Assembly (NCBI RefSeq): GCF_030696885.1
Contig: NZ_JAUYRI010000008.1
Coordinates: 1-64,000 of the forward strand
Length of the DNA stretch: 64,000 nucleotides
Reading direction: 5' to 3'
Source: Thiobacillus sp.
GTDB lineage: Bacteria; Pseudomonadota; Gammaproteobacteria; Burkholderiales; Thiobacillaceae
Below, in pieces: positions 8,519 through 17,477 of the stretch. Positions within the stretch are counted from its first letter, which is position 1, and every line of letters begins with the position of its first letter. Both the position numbers and the translations under genes were made by a program. The notes under the pieces are model-generated. The model ran no database searches. It saw only the letters and a list, made by a program, of their open reading frames with translations, and was not told the origin of the DNA.

Positions 8519-8605
8519 GGCTAACCCCTCGGTCAAGTTCGTTCCGGCCTTCGGCCTCCACGGGACGCGCCGCAAGCGGCACGCCCCTTACCTCAAACGT
8601 TAGGT
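8519..8605 (+). other. attC site of cassette 1
   Basis: The 87-bp site starts with R''-like GGCTAAC (8519-8525) and ends with GTTAGGT (8599-8605), a perfect GTTRRRY core. The interior contains GGCCTTCGGCC and GCCGCAAGCGGC hairpins and a conserved TCAAG ... CTCAAAC flank. Recombination would occur between G8599 and T8600. Confidence 0.85.
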
Positions 8606-8608
8606 GGC

Positions 8609-9124
8609 ATGAAAACCGCGCACATACTTCGACGAAACATGATGGCAGGCTTGGCCATTGTGCTGCTCTTCCTCTTCGCCGACCTTGTGGAGCCCAAGAG
8701 CCATTTACAGCAAGCGCAGCTATCGTGCGGCGGCAAAGTCACGGTGTTTGCCAATATGGACGCGTGCACTAACGATTCGAGCTATCGAAATCCGGGCTGT
8801 GGCTGTGGACCACTGAAGAATCCATGGTATGCCACCTATCGGTGGGGCCTCATTCCACTACTGGCAAGTTTACTTGGGGCCGCAACCTTAATCGGCTCGC
8901 TCACCAGGCGCCTTGTGTTCCTCAACGGCGCTGTCGTAATAGCTTTGGTTGCACAGTCGTCCACACACGCGCTTTTTAATGAACGCTACTCATCAGTAGA
9001 CCTCGCTTTTAATCTGCTATTTTTTCCGCTCATTGCCGCCGCCTTATGTGTGCTTGTAACAGCATGGTTCACCGTACTTCGATTCAGTGTCAGATGGATA
9101 GGGAGCCGCTCACGTGCCACCTAA
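8609..9124 (+). CDS. integron cassette 2: multi-pass membrane protein of unknown function
   Basis: A 171-residue protein. One N-terminal hydrophobic segment (residues about 13-27) is followed by a short Cys-rich loop (SCGG, DACT, PGCGCG) and then about three more hydrophobic segments (about 84-105, 108-122, 130-155). No family is recognised. It starts 9 bp inside the cassette and its stop codon TAA (9122-9124) lies within the R'' box of its own attC. Confidence 0.72.
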   Translation: MKTAHILRRNMMAGLAIVLLFLFADLVEPKSHLQQAQLSCGGKVTVFANMDACTNDSSYRNPGCGCGPLKNPWYATYRWGLIPLLASLLGAATLIGSLTRRLVFLNGAVVIALVAQSSTHALFNERYSSVDLAFNLLFFPLIAAALCVLVTAWFTVLRFSVRWIGSRSRAT

Positions 9125-9196
9125 CCCGGCGCTCAACCTCGCTCCCTTCGGCCGCTGGACGGCGCTAAAGCGCCGCCGGTTAGCTCTACGTTGGGC
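9119..9196 (+). other. attC site of cassette 2
   Basis: The 78-bp site has ACCTAAC (9119-9125), a perfect RYYYAAC, and GTTGGGC (9190-9196), a perfect GTTRRRY. The centre folds as GGCGCTAAAGCGCC. The crossover point is between G9190 and T9191. Confidence 0.87.
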
Positions 9197-9205
9197 ACCA
9201 CACCT

Positions 9206-9661
9206 ATGAATTCGATTGAGTTCCCCTATTCGGAAGGAAGGCGAACTGACGCTTTCCTTTTCAGCTCCCTCGCGCTAGCCGGCCTTGTTGGTATCAACAA
9301 GCCTCCTGCAGCCGCAGGATTCTTGGCTGCTCTTCTAGTATTAATCTCGATTCTGGGGCTGCTGAAAACTTATCTCGCTCCGCGCCGAGTGACTATTGAT
9401 TCCGCAACAGGCATCGCCACGTTTTCGCCATTGTCATCGCCAGTCAGGCGTTTCTACCGCCCCATTTCAATTCGCGACTACTCAAGCGTTCACGCGCAAA
9501 TGAATAGAAAAGCTAGCTTCGCTACTTACTACTCTGTCGAGCTTTCGAACCACAAGGGCGAGTCAATTTTTATTGTGCGCAAGGTACCGAAATCGCAGGC
9601 CGAGAATGCCTGCGCGTCAATCAGTAGCCTCTTTGGTCTAACGAATCGCGGGGTGGTGTAA
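9206..9661 (+). CDS. integron cassette 3: small membrane protein of unknown function
   Basis: A 151-residue protein with two closely spaced N-terminal hydrophobic segments (about 17-30 and 34-52) joined by a short turn. A soluble domain of about 90 residues follows (LAPRRVTIDSATGIATF ... ENACASISSLFG) that looks like a small beta-barrel with a closing helix, in the style of bacterial PH-like domains; that resemblance is tentative. The ATG at 9206 is preferred over a TTG at 9191 that lies inside attC2. Codon use is AT-richer than in the host genes. Confidence 0.7.
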   Translation: MNSIEFPYSEGRRTDAFLFSSLALAGLVGINKPPAAAGFLAALLVLISILGLLKTYLAPRRVTIDSATGIATFSPLSSPVRRFYRPISIRDYSSVHAQMNRKASFATYYSVELSNHKGESIFIVRKVPKSQAENACASISSLFGLTNRGVV

Positions 9662-9682
9662 TGAATAGCCACAGCCCATCAT

Positions 9683-9742
9683 GCCCAACAAATCATTCAA
9701 GCGGGACGCGCTAAAGCGCGCCCCTTAATTCAAACGTTGCTT
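9683..9742 (+). other. attC site of cassette 3 (last in the array)
   Basis: A 60-bp site. GCCCAAC (9683-9689) is a perfect R'' and the centre GCGGGACGCG ... CGCGCCCC folds well, followed by TTCAAAC. The final core is GTTGCTT (9736-9742), which departs from GTTRRRY in its last bases. Those bases belong to the flank after the last cassette, so decay there is expected. Confidence 0.8.
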
Positions 9743-9927
9743 TGACCGGTAAGTGGCGAAGACCGGTCATATGAAGCGGTCAGCATGACAGGCCGCTCAG
9801 GCCGATGACCCGACGGCCGCGGAGTTTGGCCTGACCGTCTGTTCATAGCCGATTTTCTGTTGGGCAGGGAAAGAACCACCTTTCCCTATTTGTCAGGCAA
9901 GCCTGGATTTCACGATTACGCGACGTG
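9743..9927. other. non-coding right flank of the integron
   Basis: No supported gene. TGACCGGT (9743-9750) and ACCGGTCA (9762-9769) form an 8-bp inverted repeat directly after the array end. GTTGGGC at 9859-9865 resembles an attC core, but no matching RYYYAAC partner is present. Confidence 0.35.
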
Positions 9928-10455
9928 CTATTTCGCCCGCAACCCGCTCCATCCCTTGCCCTTCATGCACAGTAGCAGGCCCTGGGTGGCCGATTGGGTC
10001 TGGCTGTCTGGACGGTGGGCTTCACCCAGTTTCGCCACGCATGCCTCCGTGTCGGTTTTCAGACTGACGGCGCCGCTGCCGGTTTTCCACCATGAGCTCA
10101 CCTTGAAGGTGTCCGTCATCTCGGGCTTTCGTTTCACGGCTGTCGCGGGTTGGGTGGCGCCGGCTGCGTTTTCGATTCTGCGGTCGCTGGGGATGACTGA
10201 GGCTTCCACGACGGGGTCTGCATCCAGGGGCTCCATCCTGCTCAGGTTCTGAACGACCCAGCCATGATCGGCCATGCATTGCTCGACCGTTGCCGGGTTC
10301 GGCCCTTTTTCGCGGCAGGATTTTTTTGCCGCTTCCAGATCGCTTGAAGTAGCGCCGCGCTTGTAGGCAAGCTCGCCGCAGCCGCAGAGCAGCAGGGCAG
10401 CCAGCAGCAGGATGCCGCCGCTGCAATGCGTTTTTGTTTTCGCAAAATCGATCAT
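9928..10455 (-). CDS. predicted lipoprotein of unknown function
   Basis: A 175-residue exported protein with a hydrophobic signal and lipobox ending LLLCGC (residues about 19-27). A segment with spaced Cys follows (KKSCREKG ... VEQCMADHGW), then a C-terminal repeat-like half (TEACVAKLGE ... GLLLCMKGKGW). The two Cys-x(8-15)-Cys blocks recall small DUF-type lipoproteins, but no family is named with confidence. ATG at 10455 was chosen over GTG at 10458. It is transcribed away from the porin and lies between the integron and the urea operon, so it could belong to either flank. Confidence 0.6.
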   Translation of the reverse strand: MIDFAKTKTHCSGGILLLAALLLCGCGELAYKRGATSSDLEAAKKSCREKGPNPATVEQCMADHGWVVQNLSRMEPLDADPVVEASVIPSDRRIENAAGATQPATAVKRKPEMTDTFKVSSWWKTGSGAVSLKTDTEACVAKLGEAHRPDSQTQSATQGLLLCMKGKGWSGLRAK

Positions 10456-10458
10456 CAC

Positions 10459-10677
10459 CCGTCCCGGACGCTTTCGCGTGTGTCATTCAACGCGGCAAAA
10501 GGTAGCACCTGCCCGGGGCATCGGTCACTCGGTCCACCTACGTAAGATGACTTATTTCATCCCCCCAGGCTGCTCGCTAACCTGAGCCCGTGTTCAAAGG
10601 CTTAGGGCGATCGGGCGGCCAGCGTGCAATCGGCCGCTTCGGTTTAGTGACGATAATTCAATCAAAGGGGATGGGAA
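10459..10677. promoter_or_regulatory. divergent intergenic region upstream of the porin-urea operon
   Basis: Contains the start region of the lipoprotein (leftward) and must hold the porin/urt promoter. GATAAT near 10652-10657 may be a -10 box, without a clear -35 box. A strong ribosome site (AAAGGGGATGG) precedes the porin ATG. No good NtrC or sigma54 site was found, unlike the sensor and amt genes. Confidence 0.35.
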
Positions 10678-11808
10678 ATGGCACTTGAAATCAAAAGAAA
10701 TCCGCTGATAGCGGCTGTGGCCGCAGCACTGATGCTGCCGGCTATGCCTGCCTATTCGGGCGGCACGATCACGTTTGGCGAGGACAAGTCGGTCAGCATC
10801 GGCCTCGGAATGCGCGGCAGCTTCAGCAGCGTGGAAGATGCAGCGCCCAACGGCACGTCCCGCTCGCAGAACTTCAGCCTGGACAGCGCCCGCATCTATC
10901 TGTCGGGCTCGTTGAACAAGTACATCAAGGGCATGCTCAACACAGAAAAGGACATCGCCGGCCAAGGTTTTCAGGCCATCGATGCCAACGTCCAGATCGC
11001 GATCACGCCCGGCGTGACGATCTGGGCCGGACGTTTTCTCTCTCCCAGCGACCGCGCCAACATGGCCGGCCCGTATTACTCGCTGGGCGGCGGCTACTGG
11101 TCGGGCATCGCTTCGCGCTACGGCTTCAATGGTGGCTACATCGGGCGTGACGACGGTGTGGCGGTGGTGGGCAGTGTGATGGACGGAAAGCTTGCCTATG
11201 CCTTCGGCGCTTTTGAGGGAAATACCACCTTCAAGATCGCGCCGGTGGCCACTTCAACCTCTACGCACAGGACTGGGTCAGATGGCCTGATGTATGCGGG
11301 TCGGCTGCAGATGGACTTCTGGGATGCGGAGCCGGGCTACTACGGCACCGGCAACTACCTGGGCGGCAAAGACATCCTGGCCATCGGCATCGCCGGACGC
11401 GCCCAGAAGAACGGCGCCTACTCGGCCCTGGCAACCGGAGACTACGCCTCCTACAGCATCGATTTCCTGCTGGAGAAAAAAGGCGTGGGGCCGGGCGCGC
11501 TGTCGATCGAGGCGGCGGGCTACGACTACGACACAGATGACGTGTACCTGATGGAACAGGGACGCGCGTATTCGGCCGGCGTCGGCTACATCTTCGACCA
11601 GAAGGTGGGCTGGGGGCAGGTGCAGCCGTTCGTGCGCTACCAGAAGTTCACGCCCGACAACAACGTCGACACCAAGAAGTACGACGTAGGCGTCAATTAC
11701 ATCATCGACGGCTACAACGCTCAGATCGGCGCTGTGTACTCGAACACGGAAGTGACCGGCGCAAGCGACGTGGATGCCTTCACCGTCGCCATGCAGTTCC
11801 AGTTCTGA
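10678..11808 (+). CDS. outer-membrane porin of the urea locus (FmdC-like)
   Basis: A 376-residue beta-barrel protein. A signal peptide (about 1-26, cleavage near PAYSGG) is followed by alternating polar/aromatic strands and a C-terminal Phe (AMQFQF), the usual outer-membrane targeting end. Position directly ahead of urtA parallels the fmdC porin of amide/urea transport loci in methylotrophs. The inferred job is passage of urea or short amides across the outer membrane. It is separated from urtA by 77 bp and is probably the first gene of the operon. Specificity cannot be read from the sequence. Confidence 0.75.
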   Translation: MALEIKRNPLIAAVAAALMLPAMPAYSGGTITFGEDKSVSIGLGMRGSFSSVEDAAPNGTSRSQNFSLDSARIYLSGSLNKYIKGMLNTEKDIAGQGFQAIDANVQIAITPGVTIWAGRFLSPSDRANMAGPYYSLGGGYWSGIASRYGFNGGYIGRDDGVAVVGSVMDGKLAYAFGAFEGNTTFKIAPVATSTSTHRTGSDGLMYAGRLQMDFWDAEPGYYGTGNYLGGKDILAIGIAGRAQKNGAYSALATGDYASYSIDFLLEKKGVGPGALSIEAAGYDYDTDDVYLMEQGRAYSAGVGYIFDQKVGWGQVQPFVRYQKFTPDNNVDTKKYDVGVNYIIDGYNAQIGAVYSNTEVTGASDVDAFTVAMQFQF

Positions 11809-11885
11809 TCGATCGGCAGGCGCGCAGCTAGTGCCGCGCGTCTCGCTTTGACGCATTTCCCTTTATTTCCACACAGGAGTTCACC

Positions 11886-13157
11886 ATGCAAACCCGTCGT
11901 AATTTTCTGAAAATGACTGTGCTCTCCAGCCTGCTGACCTTGTCAGGCCTTGCCAGCTTCTCCGTGCATGCCGCCGAAACCATCAAGGTCGGCATCCTGC
12001 ATTCGCTGTCCGGCACCATGGCCATTTCCGAAACCGCGCTGAAGGAAACCGCGCTGATGACGATCGCCCAGATCAACAAGTCGGGCGGTGTCATGGGCAA
12101 GATGCTGGAGCCGGTGGTGGTCGACCCGGCTTCCAACTGGCCGCTGTTCGCCGAGCGCTCGCGTCAGTTGCTGTCCAAGGACAAGGTCGATGTGGTGTTC
12201 GGTTGCTGGACCTCGGTGTCGCGTAAATCGGTGCTGCCGGTGTTCAAGGAGCTGAACGGCCTGCTGTTCTACCCGGTGCAGTACGAGGGCGAGGAACTGG
12301 AGAAGAACGTGTTCTACACCGGCGCGGCACCGAACCAGCAGGCGATCCCGGCGGTGGAATACCTGATGAGCAAGGACGGTGGCTCCGCCAAGCGTTTTGT
12401 GCTGCTGGGCACCGACTACGTCTACCCGCGCACCACCAACAAGATCCTGCGCGCCTTCCTGCACAGCAAGGGCATCAAGGACGCGGACATCATGGAGGAG
12501 TACACGCCGTTCGGTCATAGCGACTATCAGACCATCATCGCCAAGATCAAGAAGTTTGCCGGCGAAGGCAAGAAGACCGCTGTGGTGTCCACCATCAACG
12601 GCGACTCCAACGTGCCGTTCTACAAGGAGCTGGGCAACGCCGGCCTGAAGGCGACCGACGTGCCGGTGGTGGCGTTCTCGGTGGGCGAGGAGGAACTGCG
12701 CGGCGTCGACACCAAGCCGCTGATGGGCCACCTGGCCGCCTGGAACTACTTCCAGTCGATCAAGAACCCGACCAACACCGCGTTCATCAAGATGTACCGC
12801 GACTGGGCCAAGTCGCAAAAGCTGCCCAACGCTGACACTGTGGTGACCAACGACCCGATGGAAGCCACCTACATCGGCATCCACATGTGGAAGCAGGCGG
12901 TCGAAAAAGCCAAGTCCACCGACGTCGACAAGGTCATCGCCGCAATGGCCGGCCAGACCTTCAAGGCGCCGTCCGGCTTCGTCGTCAAGATGGACGAGAA
13001 GAACCACCACCTGCACAAGCCGGTGTTCATTGGCGAAGTGAAGGGTGACGGTCAGTTCAACGTGGTGTGGAAAACCAAGGGCCCGATCCGTGCCCAGCCG
13101 TGGAGCCCCTACATCCCCGGCAACGACAAGAAGAAGGACGTGCCCGACAGCAAGTAA
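11886..13157 (+). CDS. urtA: urea ABC transporter substrate-binding protein
   Basis: Periplasmic receptor that delivers urea to UrtBC. It has 423 residues of the type I periplasmic-binding fold used by branched-chain amino acid and amide receptors (KVGILHSLSGTMAISE at the mature start). Conserved UrtA stretches are VFGCWTSVSRKSVLPVFKE, LFYPVQYEGEE and NDPMEATYIG. The leader has a twin-arginine motif, RRNFLKM, followed by a hydrophobic core, so export through the Tat system (tatABC at 47522) is likely. A clear ribosome site (CAGGAG) precedes the ATG. It is first of five consecutive urt genes. Confidence 0.95.
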   Translation: MQTRRNFLKMTVLSSLLTLSGLASFSVHAAETIKVGILHSLSGTMAISETALKETALMTIAQINKSGGVMGKMLEPVVVDPASNWPLFAERSRQLLSKDKVDVVFGCWTSVSRKSVLPVFKELNGLLFYPVQYEGEELEKNVFYTGAAPNQQAIPAVEYLMSKDGGSAKRFVLLGTDYVYPRTTNKILRAFLHSKGIKDADIMEEYTPFGHSDYQTIIAKIKKFAGEGKKTAVVSTINGDSNVPFYKELGNAGLKATDVPVVAFSVGEEELRGVDTKPLMGHLAAWNYFQSIKNPTNTAFIKMYRDWAKSQKLPNADTVVTNDPMEATYIGIHMWKQAVEKAKSTDVDKVIAAMAGQTFKAPSGFVVKMDEKNHHLHKPVFIGEVKGDGQFNVVWKTKGPIRAQPWSPYIPGNDKKKDVPDSK

Positions 13158-13185
13158 GCACGCCTCTGGCGCCCTCGCGAGAGGG

Positions 13186-13231
13186 CGTCATTCCGCTGGG
13201 CGCGAAACGGTTCGCACCCAGCGGAATGACG
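13186..13231. repeat. REP-like palindromic hairpin between urtA and urtB
   Basis: Two 21-nt arms (13186-13206 and 13211-13231) pair at 20 of 21 positions around a 4-nt ACGG loop. The ends CGTCATTCC ... GGAATGACG resemble widely dispersed intergenic palindromes of betaproteobacteria. It could stabilise the urtA message and lower expression of the distal genes. Confidence 0.75.
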
Positions 13232-13246
13232 GATACCGGCCCCACC

Positions 13247-14833
13247 ATGAAACGCCTCCTGCTCACGCTCCTGCTGTTGTTGCTGCCCGCGTCGAACGCC
13301 TTTGCCGCGCTCGACCCTGCGCTAGTACGTCAACTCGCGGCGGAAGAGTCCGACGACAAGATCGCCGCCATCCGGCAGCTCGGCGCCAGCGCCAGCGCGG
13401 ACGCCGCCAAAGTGCTGAAGGCGATGGCCGACGACGAACTGCTGGTTGCCGACGAGGCCGTATTCATTTTCGACGGTGAGCAGGCGGTCGATGCCGCCAC
13501 CGGCGCCGTCATCGACCCGGTTCCAGAAACCTACGAATCCATCACCGTCAACAACCGCCTGCGCTCCGAGCTCGCCAACGCGCTGGCCGCGCTGAAGCTG
13601 TACGACCCCGACCGCGCCGTGCGCCTGGCGGCGGCAACGGAACTGCAGAGCAACGCCGGTATCGGCATGGCGCCCATCCTGGCCGCTGCGATGGCGAAGG
13701 AAACCGACGCGGGAATTCAGGCCTTGCTGAAGCAGGCGCACGCGCTGGCCAACCTTGAAAACCCCGATGCGGCGGCCCGGCTGGCGGCGGTTGAATTGCT
13801 GGCGGACAGCGCGAGTCCGGCGACTCGTGGACTGCTTCTGCCGCTGCTGGATGAAGCCAATGAACCGGATGCCGCGGTGCGCGAAGCCGCCGCGCAGGCG
13901 GTCGATGCGATCGAGGCGCGCCTGGCCTTTGGCGAAATCCTCGGTCAGATATTCAGCGGCCTCTCGCTCAGCAGCATCCTGCTGCTGGCCGCGCTGGGGC
14001 TGGCCATCACCTATGGCGTGATGGGCGTCATCAACATGGCGCACGGCGAGTTGCTGATGATCGGCGCCTATGCCACGTTTTTCACGCAAACCCTGTTTCG
14101 CGCGTATTTCCCGGACTATATCGACTGGTATGTGCTGGCAGCCATCCCGGCCGCTTTCCTCGCCGCCGCGCTAGTGGGCATGCTGCTGGAGCGCACGGTG
14201 ATCCGCCGCTTGTATGGCCGGCCACTGGAAACCCTGCTCGCCACCTGGGGCCTGAGCCTGATTCTGATTCAGGCAGCGCGCATGCTGTTTGGTGCGCAGA
14301 ACGTGGAAGTCGCCAATCCGGTCTGGATGTCGGGCGGCGTCGAGATCATGGCGGGGCTGGTGCTGCCGTGGAACCGCATCGTCATCATCGGCTTCACGCT
14401 GTTCGTGTTGGCGCTGGTGTGGGTACTGATGCAGAAGACGCGGCTCGGCCTGTTCGTGCGCGCCATCACCCAGAACCGGCCGATGGCGGGCTGCGTCGGC
14501 GTGCCGACCGGGCGCGTGGACACGATGGCGTTCGGCCTCGGCGCTGGCATCGCGGGCCTCGGCGGCGTGGCGCTGTCGCAGATCGCCAACGTCGGCCCCG
14601 ACATGGGGCAGGGCTACATCGTCGATTCCTTCCTGGTGGTGGTGCTGGGCGGCGTTGGGCAACTGGCCGGCGCGGTGTGGGCGGCGCTGGGCCTGGGCGT
14701 TGTGACCAAATTCCTCGAAGGCTGGTCCGGTGCGGTGATCGCCAAGATCGTGGTGCTGGTCATCGTCATCGTCTTCATCCAGAAACGCCCGCAGGGCCTG
14801 TTTGCCCTCAAGGGCCGCTTCGTGGACAACTGA
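13247..14833 (+). CDS. urtB: urea ABC transporter permease UrtB
   Basis: An inner-membrane permease of the LivH type, 528 residues. A signal-like N-terminus (MKRLLLTLLLLLLPASNAFA) leads into a periplasmic alpha-helical, HEAT-like domain of about 200 residues typical of UrtB but absent from LivH. The membrane domain follows, with GVMGVINMAHGELLMIGAY and a VVLGGVGQLAGAVWAALGLG region. The start at 13247 was chosen because it begins the signal sequence; earlier in-frame ATGs would run through the palindrome and into urtA. It ends one base before urtC. Confidence 0.93.
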   Translation: MKRLLLTLLLLLLPASNAFAALDPALVRQLAAEESDDKIAAIRQLGASASADAAKVLKAMADDELLVADEAVFIFDGEQAVDAATGAVIDPVPETYESITVNNRLRSELANALAALKLYDPDRAVRLAAATELQSNAGIGMAPILAAAMAKETDAGIQALLKQAHALANLENPDAAARLAAVELLADSASPATRGLLLPLLDEANEPDAAVREAAAQAVDAIEARLAFGEILGQIFSGLSLSSILLLAALGLAITYGVMGVINMAHGELLMIGAYATFFTQTLFRAYFPDYIDWYVLAAIPAAFLAAALVGMLLERTVIRRLYGRPLETLLATWGLSLILIQAARMLFGAQNVEVANPVWMSGGVEIMAGLVLPWNRIVIIGFTLFVLALVWVLMQKTRLGLFVRAITQNRPMAGCVGVPTGRVDTMAFGLGAGIAGLGGVALSQIANVGPDMGQGYIVDSFLVVVLGGVGQLAGAVWAALGLGVVTKFLEGWSGAVIAKIVVLVIVIVFIQKRPQGLFALKGRFVDN

Positions 14834-14834
14834 C

Positions 14835-15937
14835 ATGCGCACCCCGTTCACCATCCGCGTCCTCGCCGCCATGCCCCGCTCGGGCTGGATCGCCATGGGC
14901 CTCTTCGCCGCCATTACGCTGGTGCTGATGCCGGCGCTGCATCTGTTCGTGCCCGAGGGTCATCCCTTCCATGTCTCCAACTACGTGATCACCCTCGGCG
15001 GCAAGATCATGTGCTACGCCATCGTCGCGGTGGCGATGGACCTGGTCTGGGGCTATGCCGGCATCCTGTCGCTGGGGCACGGCATGTTCTTCGCGCTGGG
15101 CGGCTACGCCTTCGGCATGTACCTGATGCGCGGCATCGGAACCGACGGCTCCTACCAGTCGCATCTGCCGGACTTCATGGTGTTTCTGGACTGGAAGGAA
15201 CTGCCCTGGTACTGGGCCGGCTCCGATTCCTTTGTGCTGACGCTGATTCTGGTGCTGGCGGTGCCGTCGCTGGTGGCGTTCGTGTTCGGCTATTTTGCTT
15301 TCCGCTCGCGCATCAAGGGCGTGTACTTCGCCATCATCACCCAGGCGCTCACCTTCGCCGCGATGCTGCTGTTCTTCCGCAACGAAACCGGCTTCGGCGG
15401 CAACAACGGTTTCACTGACTTCAAGCGCATCCTGGGCTACGACATCACCTCGCCGGAAATGCGGGCGACGCTGTTCGCGCTGTCCGCGCTGGCGCTGATG
15501 CTGGCGCTGCTGGCGGGACGCTACCTGGCCACGTCGAAGTTCGGCCGGGTGCTGGCGGCGATCCGCGATGCCGAGTCGCGCGTCATGTTCATCGGTTACA
15601 ACCCGCTGCACTACAAGCTGTTCATCTGGACCTTTTCCGCGATGCTGTGCGGCATCGCGGGTGCACTCTACGTGCCGCAGGTGGGCATCATCAACCCCGG
15701 TGAAATGTCGCCGGCCAATTCCATCGAAATCGCCATCTGGGTGGCGGTGGGCGGGCGCGGCACCCTGATCGGCCCGATCATCGGCGCCGGCCTGGTCAAC
15801 GGCTTCAAGAGCTTCTTCACCGTCGCCTTCCCGGAGTACTGGCTGTTCTTCCTCGGGGCGCTGTTCGTCGGGGTGACGCTGTGGCTGCCCGAGGGCGTGG
15901 TGGGCTTGTGGAAACGCATTAGGGCGCGGGTCGCGGC

Positions 15938-15941
<4 letters not shown>
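14835..15941 (+). CDS. urtC: urea ABC transporter permease UrtC
   Basis: The second membrane subunit, LivM type, 368 residues with about ten hydrophobic segments. Family signatures include DLVWGYAGILSLGHGMFFALGGY, GRVLAAIRDAESR and WVAVGGRGTLIGPIIGAGLVN. It starts two bases after the urtB stop and overlaps urtD by 4 bp (ATGA), so it is translationally coupled. UrtB and UrtC form the urea channel. Confidence 0.94.
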
Positions 15942-16774
<833 letters not shown>

Positions 16775-16777
16775 ACC

Positions 16778-17470
16778 ATGCTGCGTGTGGAGAACCTCAA
16801 CCAGTATTACGGCGGCAGCCACATCCTGCGCGACCTTTCCTTCGAGGCGCCCACCGGCCAGGTCACCTGTCTGCTCGGCCGCAACGGTGTCGGCAAGACC
16901 ACGCTGCTGAAGTGCCTGATGGGACTGGTGCCGGCGAAGACCGGCAGCATGACCTTCGACGGCAGGGACATCACCAACGCGGCCTCCCACGCCCGGGTGA
17001 AAGCCGGCATCGGCTACGTGCCGCAGGGGCGCGAGATCTTTCCGCGCCTGACCGTGGAAGAAAACCTGCGCATGGGGCTGGCGACGAAGCCCGGCGGCAC
17101 GCCGATCCCGGAACGCATCTATGAAATGTTCCCGGTGCTGAAAGCGATGCTGAAGCGGCGCGGCGGCGACCTCTCCGGCGGCCAGCAGCAGCAACTGGCG
17201 ATTGGCCGGGCGCTCGCCTTCGGGCCGAAGCTGCTGATCCTGGACGAGCCCACGGAAGGCATCCAGCCGTCCATCATCAAGGACATCGAACGCGCCATCC
17301 GCATGCTGGCCGAAGAAGGCAGCATGGCCATCCTGCTGGTCGAGCAGTATTACGATTTCGCCCGCTCGCTCGCCGACCAGTACCTGCTGATGGAACGCGG
17401 CGAATTCATCAAGCGCGGCGCCGGCGCCGACATGGACCAGGATGGCGTGCGCGAATTGCTCTCCGTATGA
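16778..17470 (+). CDS. urtE: urea ABC transporter ATPase UrtE
   Basis: LivF-type ATPase, 230 residues. It has Walker A GRNGVGKTT, signature LSGGQQQQLAIGRAL, Walker B LLILDEPTEGIQP and switch region LLVEQYYDFA. The EGIQPSII wording is typical of UrtE. It closes the urt set and is followed 7 bp later by ureD, so transport and hydrolysis genes are likely one transcript. Confidence 0.94.
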   Translation: MLRVENLNQYYGGSHILRDLSFEAPTGQVTCLLGRNGVGKTTLLKCLMGLVPAKTGSMTFDGRDITNAASHARVKAGIGYVPQGREIFPRLTVEENLRMGLATKPGGTPIPERIYEMFPVLKAMLKRRGGDLSGGQQQQLAIGRALAFGPKLLILDEPTEGIQPSIIKDIERAIRMLAEEGSMAILLVEQYYDFARSLADQYLLMERGEFIKRGAGADMDQDGVRELLSV

Positions 17471-17477
17471 TGGGGCG

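Larger units (their letters stand above)
6657..9742. mobile_element. small chromosomal integron (intI, attI region, three cassettes)
   Basis: A leftward integron-type tyrosine recombinase, a short AT-rich attI region and three rightward single-gene cassettes, each ending in a palindromic attC with R'' (RYYYAAC) and R' (GTTRRRY) core sites. Cassette limits by the G/TT rule are 7814-8599, 8600-9190 and 9191-9736. By eye the cassettes are distinctly more AT-rich than the flanking genes. The element separates the permease-kinase/regulator pair from the porin-urea operon. Confidence 0.85.

Noticed and set aside
9859-9865. GTTGGGC as the core of a fourth cassette
   Set aside because: No RYYYAAC partner or palindromic interior between 9743 and 9858.
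10613-10628. Possible sigma54 promoter (GG-N10-GC) before the porin
   Set aside because: Only the GG and TGCA parts fit; the rest departs from the consensus and no NtrC sites are nearby.
13067-13246. Longer urtB start
   Set aside because: It would overlap urtA and translate the intergenic palindrome; the signal peptide begins at 13247.
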